From Acidovorax sp. MR-S7 (lineage in GTDB: Bacteria > Pseudomonadota > Gammaproteobacteria > Burkholderiales > Burkholderiaceae_C), in NCBI RefSeq assembly GCF_000400995.2, contig NZ_DF238907.1, positions 1 to 59,803 of the forward strand: a DNA stretch of 59,803 bases, read 5' to 3'. The notes under the pieces were generated by a model. The model had not been told where the DNA came from. It was given only the letters and a program-made list of their open reading frames with translations, and made no database searches. Both the position numbers and the translations under genes were made by a program. Below, in pieces: positions 54,218-59,803 of this stretch. The number at the start of each line of letters is the position of its first letter. The stretch's first letter is position 1.

Positions 54218-55105
54218 TTAGCGTGCGAACCACTCGCAGAGAAATTCCGAAAGCGCCCGCGTCTTGGCCGACAGCTCGCTGCGCGTGGGATGCACGAGGT
54301 AGATGTCCGCCGGCGGAAGCTTCCACGTGGGCAGCACGGGGCGCAGCAGGCCGCTGTGCAGCGCATCTTCCACGTTCCACAGCGAGCGCAGCAGGATGCC
54401 CTGGCCGTCCAGCGCCCAGGCCAGCGCGGCGCCGCCGTCGTTGGTGCTCAAGGGGCTGGCGACCTTCACCGTCTCCTGCCGGTCGCCCTGGCGCAGATGC
54501 CACGTGCCGTAGGTCTCGTCGGCCTCGCGCAGCACGATGCAGCGGTGGCGCAGCAGGTCGGCGGGCGTGCGCGGCTCGCCGGCGGCGTCGAGGTAGGCGG
54601 GGGCAGCGCAGAGCACGCGCTCGTTGTCCATGAGCTTGCGGGCCGTCAGGCGCGAATCGGGCAGCTCGCCGAAGCGCACCACGGCGTCGAAGCCTTGTTC
54701 GACGAGGTTCACGGGGCGGTCGGTCAGGTGCAGCTGCAGTTCCACCTCGGGATAGCGCCGCGCGAAGGCCGAGAGCGCGGGTGCGAGCAGCAGCCGCCCG
54801 AAGCCCAGCGTGGCCGCAATGCGCAGCAGCCCGCGCGGCGTGCTGCGCGCGCCGGAGACGGTGCGCTCCAGCGCATCCAGCTCGGCCAGCACGCGGGCGC
54901 CCTCCAGCAGATAGGTCTCGCCCTCGGGCGTGGGGCGCATGCGCCGCGTGGTGCGGTGCAGGAGGCGCACGCCCAGGCGCTTTTCCAGCAGCGCCAGGCG
55001 CCGGCTGACGGCGGGCGCCGTCAGGCCCATCTGCTGCGCGGCGGCGGCGAGGCTGCCTTCCTTCATGAGCAGGGCGAAAAAGCGCAGGTCTGAAAAGCCG
55101 TCCAT
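54218..55105 (-). CDS. LysR-family transcriptional regulator
   Basis: The 295-residue protein has an N-terminal HTH (MDGFSDLRFFALLMKEGSLA, AAAQQMGLTAPAVSRRLALL, EKRLGVRLLHRTTRRM) and the periplasmic-binding-like effector domain (LLRIAATLGFGRLLLAPALS, YPEVELQLHLTDRPVNLVEQGFDAVVRFG). It is divergent from the Bug-dehalogenase-leuCD operon, with two large inverted operator-like sites in the 109-base gap. The effector is probably a carboxylate related to the substrate. The ATG at 55105 begins at the HTH. Confidence 0.94.
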   Translation of the reverse strand: MDGFSDLRFFALLMKEGSLAAAAQQMGLTAPAVSRRLALLEKRLGVRLLHRTTRRMRPTPEGETYLLEGARVLAELDALERTVSGARSTPRGLLRIAATLGFGRLLLAPALSAFARRYPEVELQLHLTDRPVNLVEQGFDAVVRFGELPDSRLTARKLMDNERVLCAAPAYLDAAGEPRTPADLLRHRCIVLREADETYGTWHLRQGDRQETVKVASPLSTNDGGAALAWALDGQGILLRSLWNVEDALHSGLLRPVLPTWKLPPADIYLVHPTRSELSAKTRALSEFLCEWFAR

Positions 55106-55125
55106 GGCAGATTCGTGCGTTTGAC

Positions 55126-55176
55126 TTATGAATGAAATAAACCAGCAGGACTTTATGCGATTTTTATTCACTCATA
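55126..55176. promoter_or_regulatory. LysR operator pair in divergent gap
   Basis: TTATGAATGAAATAA (55126-55140) and TTTTTATTCACTCATA (55161-55176) form one large inverted repeat: the complement of the second begins TATGAGTGAATAAAA, close to the first. LysR T-N11-A type spacing is present in the first. Confidence 0.55.
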
Positions 55177-55214
55177 CCATTCACCCCATACCCACAAGCA
55201 CAGGAGACAAGCCC

Positions 55215-56210
55215 ATGACCATCCACTCCACCTCTTTCCCCCGCGCCACCCGCCGCTTCGCGCTGGGTGCGCTGGCAGGCCTGGCCCTGGCCGCCACGGG
55301 CGCCATGGCGCAAAGCTATCCGGCCAAGCCGGTCAGGCTCGTCGTGCCCTACGCGGCGGGCGGCAGCGCCGACATCGCCGCGCGGCTGATCACCGACGAA
55401 TGGGCCCGCGCGCTCGGCGGCACGATGTTCGTCGAGAACAAGGGCGGCGCGGGCGGCAACATCGGCGTGGACATGGTGGCCAAGGCCCCGGCCGACGGCT
55501 ACACCATCGGCCTGCAGACCGTGTCGCTGGCGATCAACCCGTCGCTCACGCCGAAGATGCCCTACGACACGCTCAAGGATCTGGCGCCCATCGGCATGGT
55601 GGTCAGCTCCCAGCACGTGCTGGTGGTGAACAACGACCTGCCTGCGCGCGATGTGAAGGAGCTGGTGGCGCTGCTCAAGGCCCAACCGGGCCGGTATTCC
55701 TACGGCTCGGCGGGGCCGGGCAGCACCTTCCACATGTCGGCCGAGCTGTTCAAGGCCGTCGCGGGCACGGACGTGGTGCACGTGCCCTACCGCGGCGGCG
55801 GCCCGGCGCTGGTGGACACCATGTCGGGCCAGGTGGCGATGAGCTTCCCCGTGCTCTCGGCCGCACGCCCGCACGTGCAGGCGGGCAAGCTGCGCGCGCT
55901 GGGCGTGACGGGGCCGCAGCGCTCGGCGCTGCTGCCCGACGTGCCCACCATCGCCGAGGCCGGCGTGCCCGGCTATGCGTTCGAGACCTGGTTCATGGTC
56001 TTCGCGCCCGCCGGCACGCCACAGCCCGTGCTGGACAAGCTCAACGCCACGCTGAACCAGGCGCTGGGCTCACCCGCGCTGAAGGAGCGCATGGTGCGTG
56101 AGGGCTTCGACCCCCTGCCCACCACCCCCGCGCAGGCGCGCACGCGCCTGCAGGCCGAGCTGGGCCAGTGGGCCAAGCTGATCAAGGAGCGCGGCATCAC
56201 CGCCGAATGA
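55215..56210 (+). CDS. Bug-family solute-binding protein
   Basis: The 331-residue protein has a Tat-like or Sec signal (ATRRFALGALAGLALAATGAMA). YPAKPVRLVVPYAAGGSADI, FVENKGGAGGNIGVDMVAKA, VPYRGGGPALVDTMSGQV and a VPTIAEAGVPGY tail follow, all standard Bug motifs. CAGGAG precedes ATG 55215. It is first in an operon whose next start overlaps its stop (ATGA). The bound acid is presumably the operon's substrate. It is distinct from the Bug at 6754. Confidence 0.93.
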   Translation: MTIHSTSFPRATRRFALGALAGLALAATGAMAQSYPAKPVRLVVPYAAGGSADIAARLITDEWARALGGTMFVENKGGAGGNIGVDMVAKAPADGYTIGLQTVSLAINPSLTPKMPYDTLKDLAPIGMVVSSQHVLVVNNDLPARDVKELVALLKAQPGRYSYGSAGPGSTFHMSAELFKAVAGTDVVHVPYRGGGPALVDTMSGQVAMSFPVLSAARPHVQAGKLRALGVTGPQRSALLPDVPTIAEAGVPGYAFETWFMVFAPAGTPQPVLDKLNATLNQALGSPALKERMVREGFDPLPTTPAQARTRLQAELGQWAKLIKERGITAE

Positions 56211-57127
56211 CGACCATGACCGACGACCTCGCCAGCCTCTACCCCGGCTTCTCCGCGCAGCACGTTCCCGTGGGCGGCGGCGTGCAGCTCCATACCCTTA
56301 CGGGTGGCGAGGGGCCGCCGCTGCTGCTGGTGCACGGCCATCCGCAGACCCTGGCCATCTGGCACAAGGTGGCGCCGCGCCTGGCGCGGCATTTCTCGCT
56401 GGTGCTGGTGGACCTGCGCGGCTATGGCTATTCCGCCAAGCCCGCGCCGGGCGAGGGCGGCGAGGCCTATGCCAAGCGCCTGATGGCCGCCGACCTGCTG
56501 GCCGTGATGCGCCACCTGGGCCACGCGCGCTTTGCCGTGCTGGCCCACGACCGGGGCGCGCGCGTGGCGCACCGGCTCGCGGCCGACCATCCGCAGGCCG
56601 TGCGCCGCCTGGCGCTGCTGGACGTGGCGCCCACGCTGGCGATGTACGAGCAGGCGGGCGACGCCTTCGCGCGCGCCTACTGGCACTGGTTCTTCCTGAT
56701 CCAGCCCGCGCCGCTGCCCGAGCGGCTCATCGAGGCCGACCCCGCCGCCTACGTGCGCGACGTCATGGGCCGGCGCAGCGCCGGGCTGGCGCCGTTCGAC
56801 GCCCGCGCGCTCGCCGAATACCAGCGCTGCATCGCGCTGCCCGGCACGGCGGCGGGCATCTGCGGGGACTACCGCGCCAGCGCCGGCATCGACCTGGCGC
56901 ACGACCGCGCCGACCGCGACGCAGGCCGGCTCCTGCCCATGCCGCTGCTGGCCCTGTGGGGCGAGCAGGGCGTGGTGCACCGCTGCTTCGACCCGCTGGC
57001 CGAGTGGCGCCGCGTGGCGCGCGATGTGCGCGGCCACCCGCTGCCCTGCGGCCACTACATCGCCGAGGAGGCGCCTGACGCGCTGCTGGACGCGGCGCTG
57101 CCCTTTCTTCTGCAAGGAGACGACTGA
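56207..57127 (+). CDS. Haloacetate (fluoroacetate) dehalogenase
   Basis: The 306-residue alpha/beta hydrolase resembles fluoroacetate dehalogenases in length and all active-site positions I know. HGHPQTLAIW is the oxyanion side. Nucleophile D115 with R116 and R119 is in AHDRGARVAHR, D139 in LLDVAPT, H160 and W161 in YWHWFF, Y222 in GDYRASAGI, and catalytic H283 in PCGHYIAEE. The H-W-Y set binds the halide. The reaction would be hydrolysis of fluoro- or chloroacetate, or a similar 2-halo acid, to the hydroxy acid. Overlap with the Bug stop and direct contact with the leuC-like start show tight coupling. Confidence 0.9.
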   Translation: MTTMTDDLASLYPGFSAQHVPVGGGVQLHTLTGGEGPPLLLVHGHPQTLAIWHKVAPRLARHFSLVLVDLRGYGYSAKPAPGEGGEAYAKRLMAADLLAVMRHLGHARFAVLAHDRGARVAHRLAADHPQAVRRLALLDVAPTLAMYEQAGDAFARAYWHWFFLIQPAPLPERLIEADPAAYVRDVMGRRSAGLAPFDARALAEYQRCIALPGTAAGICGDYRASAGIDLAHDRADRDAGRLLPMPLLALWGEQGVVHRCFDPLAEWRRVARDVRGHPLPCGHYIAEEAPDALLDAALPFLLQGDD

Positions 57128-58546
57128 ATGAGCGCCCCGCGCACCCTCTACCGCAAGCTGGTCGACAGCCACACCGTGGCCGCGCTCGACGCGCAGAACG
57201 TGCTGCTCTTCTGCGACCTGCACCTGATGAACGAATACACCAGCCCCCAGGCCTTCGCCGGCCTGCACGCCGCCGGGCGCGGCGTGCCCGTGCCGGGGCA
57301 GAACGTGGCGGTGGTGAGCCACATCATCCCCACGCACCCGGTGCGCCACCGCGTGATCCAGGACCCGCCCTCGGCACTGCAGGCCACGAACCTCAAGGCC
57401 AACTGCGACCGCCACGGCATCCCGCTGTTCGACACCAACGATCCGCTGCAGGGCATCGAGCACGTGGTGGCGCCCGAGCACGGCATGGTGCGCCCCGGCA
57501 TGGTCATCCTCTGCGGCGACAGCCACACCACCACCTACGGCGCTCTGGGCGCGCTGGGCTTCGGCATCGGCACGTCGGAGGTGGAGCACGTGCTGGCCAC
57601 GCAGACCCTGGCCTACCGCCTGGCGCGGGACATGCGCATCCGCGTGGACGGCGCGCTGCCGCCCGGCACTACGGCCAAGGACCTGGTGCTCTGCCTCATC
57701 AGCCGCATCGGCGCGCAGGGCGCGCGGGGCTACGTGGTGGAGTTCTGCGGCGCGGCCATCGAGGCGCTGTCGGTGGAGGCGCGCTTCACCCTCTGCAACA
57801 TGGCCGTGGAGGCCGGCGCGCGCGGCGCGCTGATCGCGCCGGACGACAAGGCCGTTGCCTACGTGCTGGAGCGTGCGCCCGACATCGCGGGCGAGGTGCG
57901 CGCCCAGGCGCTCGCGCACTGGGCCACGCTGCGCAGCGACGAGGGCGCGCCGTTCGACGTGGAGCACCGCCTCGACGCCGCTGGCGTGGCCCCCTTCGTC
58001 ACCTGGGGCACCAGCCCCGACCAGGCCGTGGCCGTCACCGGCACGGTGCCGCTGCCCCAGAGCCTGCCCGACCCGGTGCAGCGCGCCAGCGCCGAGCAGG
58101 CGCTGCGCTACACGGGCCTGGCGCCCGGCGCCGCGCTGGACGGCGTGCCGGTGCAGCACGTGTTCATCGGCTCGTGCACCAATGCGCGCATCGAAGACCT
58201 GCGCGAGGTCGCCCGCGTCGTCGGCACGCGCCGCGTGGCCGAGGGCGTGCGCGCCATGGTCGTGCCGGGCTCGGGCGCCGTGCGCCGCCAGGCGGAGGAG
58301 GAGGGCATCGCCCAGCGCCTGCAGGCCGCCGGCTTTGAATGGCGCCAGCCGGGCTGCTCCATGTGCCTGGCGATGAACGACGACGTGCTCGCCCCCGGCC
58401 AGCGTTGCGCCTCCACCACCAACCGCAACTTCGAGGGCCGCCAGGGCCGAGGCGCGATCACGCACCTGATGAGCCCCGCCATGGCCGCCGCCGCCGCCGT
58501 CACCGGCCGCATCATCGACGTGCGCCGCCTGGAGTCCACCGCATGA
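57128..58546 (+). CDS. LeuC-like 3-isopropylmalate dehydratase large subunit (paralogue)
   Basis: The 472-residue aconitase-superfamily protein begins SAPRTLYRKLVDSHTVAAL. The iron-sulfur cluster ligands are in FIGSCTNARIEDLREVAR and QPGCSMCLAMNDD. CGDSHTTTYGALGALGFGIG and NLKANCDRHGIPLFDTN are conserved. It isomerises or hydrates a malate-type 2-hydroxy acid with the small subunit that follows. No leuB is adjacent and its partners are a transporter receptor and a dehalogenase, so a catabolic paralogue (e.g. methyl- or isopropylmalate-type) is more likely than leucine synthesis. It starts at the base after the dehalogenase stop. Confidence 0.9.
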   Translation: MSAPRTLYRKLVDSHTVAALDAQNVLLFCDLHLMNEYTSPQAFAGLHAAGRGVPVPGQNVAVVSHIIPTHPVRHRVIQDPPSALQATNLKANCDRHGIPLFDTNDPLQGIEHVVAPEHGMVRPGMVILCGDSHTTTYGALGALGFGIGTSEVEHVLATQTLAYRLARDMRIRVDGALPPGTTAKDLVLCLISRIGAQGARGYVVEFCGAAIEALSVEARFTLCNMAVEAGARGALIAPDDKAVAYVLERAPDIAGEVRAQALAHWATLRSDEGAPFDVEHRLDAAGVAPFVTWGTSPDQAVAVTGTVPLPQSLPDPVQRASAEQALRYTGLAPGAALDGVPVQHVFIGSCTNARIEDLREVARVVGTRRVAEGVRAMVVPGSGAVRRQAEEEGIAQRLQAAGFEWRQPGCSMCLAMNDDVLAPGQRCASTTNRNFEGRQGRGAITHLMSPAMAAAAAVTGRIIDVRRLESTA

Positions 58547-59220
58547 ACACAGCACCCGAGAAGCACACCGTGATCCACGGCCGCGCCGCCGCCCTGGACA
58601 TCGCCAACCTGGACACCGACCAGATCATGCCCAAGCAGTTCCTGCGCGGCATCGACAAGGCGGGTCTCGCCCAGGGCCTGCTCTACGACCTGCGCTTCGA
58701 CGCGCAGGGCCGCGCACGGCCGGACTGCGTGCTCAATCGCCCCACGTTCGCTGGCGTGAACGTGCTGCTGGCCGGCCCCAACTACGGCTGCGGCTCCAGC
58801 CGCGAGCATGCGGTGTGGGGCATGCAGCAGTTCGGCTTCGAGGCGGTGGTGGCGCCGAGCTTCGGCGAAATCTTCTATTCCAACGCCGTCAACAACCGCC
58901 TGCTGCCCGCCATGGTCTCCGAGGCCGACGCCGCCGCGCTGCTGCGTGAGGCGGCCACCAGCGACGCGCCGCTGGCGCTGGAGATCGACCTGCAGCGCCT
59001 GCAGGTGCGCACGCCCGCGCTGTGCGCGCCGTTCACCCTGTCGGAGCGCCACCAGCGCATGTTCCTCGACGGACTGGACCTGATCGGCGCCTCGCTCACC
59101 CACGCGGCGCAGATCGCGGCCTTCGCCCAGGCGCACTGGCGGCGCCAGCCCTGGGTGCGCGACGTGGCGGCGCGCACGCGCACGCGGCTGGCTGGCGCAA
59201 CTGGTAACACGGGCGGGTGA
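58543..59220 (+). CDS. LeuD-like 3-isopropylmalate dehydratase small subunit (paralogue)
   Basis: The 225-residue swivel subunit has NLDTDQIMPKQFLRGIDKAG, LAGPNYGCGSSREHAVWGMQ, VVAPSFGEIFYSNAVNNRLL and the usual C-terminal tail, slightly extended. It pairs with the LeuC-like protein, whose stop overlaps its start at ATGA. The pair's substrate is unknown. Confidence 0.9.
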   Translation: MNTAPEKHTVIHGRAAALDIANLDTDQIMPKQFLRGIDKAGLAQGLLYDLRFDAQGRARPDCVLNRPTFAGVNVLLAGPNYGCGSSREHAVWGMQQFGFEAVVAPSFGEIFYSNAVNNRLLPAMVSEADAAALLREAATSDAPLALEIDLQRLQVRTPALCAPFTLSERHQRMFLDGLDLIGASLTHAAQIAAFAQAHWRRQPWVRDVAARTRTRLAGATGNTGG

Positions 59221-59279
59221 CGGCGTGCCACCATGGGCCCACGGCGCATGTGCGCCGCGTGCCTCCGGGAGCCTTTGCG

Positions 59280-59753
59280 ATGAATTCCTCCGCTGATTCG
59301 CCATCCACCGTGCGCCTGCACCGCGTGCTGCGCGCACCGCCCGAGCGGGTGTACCGCGCCTTCCTGGACGCGGACGCCATGGCCAAGTGGCTGCCGCCCT
59401 TCGGCTTCACCGGGCGCGTGCACAGCCTGGACGCACGCGTGGGCGGCAGCTACCGCATGTCGTTCACCAACCTGGGCAACGGGCAGCAGCATGCCTTCGG
59501 CGGCACCTACCTGGAGCTGGTGCCGGGCCAGCGGCTGCGCTACAGCGACGTGTTCGAAGACCCCGGCCTGCCCGGGGAGATGATCACCACGGTGGAGCTG
59601 CGTGCGGTGTCCGTAGGCACGGAACTGGCCGTGGTGCAGGAAGGCATTCCCGCCGTCATTCCGGCCGAGGCCTGCTACCTGGGCTGGCAGGAGTCGCTGC
59701 TGCAGCTGGCGCAACTGGTGGAAGCACAGGGGAACCTCTCAAAACCCCACTGA
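59280..59753 (+). CDS. AHSA1/SRPBCC domain protein
   Basis: The 157-residue protein shows the AHSA1 pattern: TVRLHRVLRAPPERVYRAFL, DADAMAKWLPPFGFTGRVH, GGSYRMSFTNLGNGQQHAFG, GTYLELVPGQRLRYSDVFED and a C-terminal helix CYLGWQESLLQLAQLVEA. Function unknown; such domains bind small ligands. ATG 59280 follows GGGAG. It is 59 bases past leuD-like and may share the transcript. The last 50 bases of the window hold nothing recognisable. Confidence 0.88.
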   Translation: MNSSADSPSTVRLHRVLRAPPERVYRAFLDADAMAKWLPPFGFTGRVHSLDARVGGSYRMSFTNLGNGQQHAFGGTYLELVPGQRLRYSDVFEDPGLPGEMITTVELRAVSVGTELAVVQEGIPAVIPAEACYLGWQESLLQLAQLVEAQGNLSKPH

Positions 59754-59803
59754 TCCCTCGTTGATCGACAAGACCTGAGCCATCCCCCTGCCATGATCAC
59801 GCC

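Noticed and set aside
57128-59220. Calling the pair leucine-biosynthesis leuC and leuD
   Set aside because: No leuB or leuA is adjacent and the operon partners are catabolic, so the symbols were withheld.

Overview
The window is about 60 kb of dense, GC-rich bacterial chromosome. Gene content and protein style point to a betaproteobacterium of the Burkholderiales, most likely family Comamonadaceae (Acidovorax/Alicycliphilus type). The clues are large monofunctional PurL, tricarboxylate-binding Bug receptors, a soxCDYZAXB-type thiosulfate oxidation cluster, a YejABEF peptide importer, a TadA carrying a hydrolase-like tail, and a recurrent intergenic palindrome around AGCGCTTG..CAAGCGCT. The family assignment is inference from remembered gene arrangements, not from a search. 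I see no tRNA, rRNA, CRISPR array, prophage or insertion sequence.

Layout. 1-6.1 kb: the 5' end of a metal-chelate/B12-type binding protein, purL and two lipoproteins. 6.1-10 kb: a GST, then a probable catabolic unit (Bug receptor, 3-hydroxyisobutyrate-dehydrogenase-like enzyme, carboxymuconolactone-decarboxylase-like protein) divergent from a GntR regulator with a good FadR-type operator. 10-22 kb: DUF808 protein, OmpW, the ergothioneine pair egtD-egtB, metY, a 3'-5' exonuclease, rlhA, a TauE/SafE permease, a tiny membrane protein, a tadA fusion, ldcA and a SRPBCC protein. 22-27 kb: a tetR-emrB-emrA-nodT efflux operon in which every start overlaps the previous stop, with nodT frameshifted at a C7 run. 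27-34.4 kb: pirin, a MinD/FleN-like ATPase with a diguanylate cyclase, a DUF465 protein, an exported ATP-dependent DNA ligase, a basic amino acid decarboxylase and fabI. 34.4-42.2 kb: yejA and yejBEF, separated by an opposite-strand pair made of a periplasmic binding protein and a membrane GGDEF enzyme. 42.2-54 kb: a sulfur-oxidation island (two YeeE/TsuA-like sulfur transporters, soxB, X, A, Z, Y, D, C, a cytochrome c, SoxW- and SoxH-like proteins, a DsrE protein and an ArsR-type regulator with suitably placed cysteines). 54-59.8 kb: a LysR regulator divergent from a tight operon of Bug receptor, haloacetate (fluoroacetate) dehalogenase with a complete active site, and a leuCD-like dehydratase, followed by an AHSA1 protein.

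How the parts work together. Thiosulfate or related reduced sulfur would be bound to the GGCGG arm of SoxYZ by SoxXA, hydrolysed by SoxB and oxidised by SoxCD. The YeeE proteins, TSUP permease, EgtBD and MetY give the window a wider sulfur theme. The end-of-window operon looks like uptake, dehalogenation and hydro-lyase steps for an acid substrate.

The most unusual signals are non-coding or sub-genic. A palindromic repeat family sits against a stop codon eleven times, sometimes supplies the stop codon, and may have left a remnant inside purL. A 9-bp tandem repeat sits in the signal peptide of the cyclase-linked binding protein. There is a homopolymer frameshift in nodT, and terminator-like and palindromic elements lie inside the sox operon.
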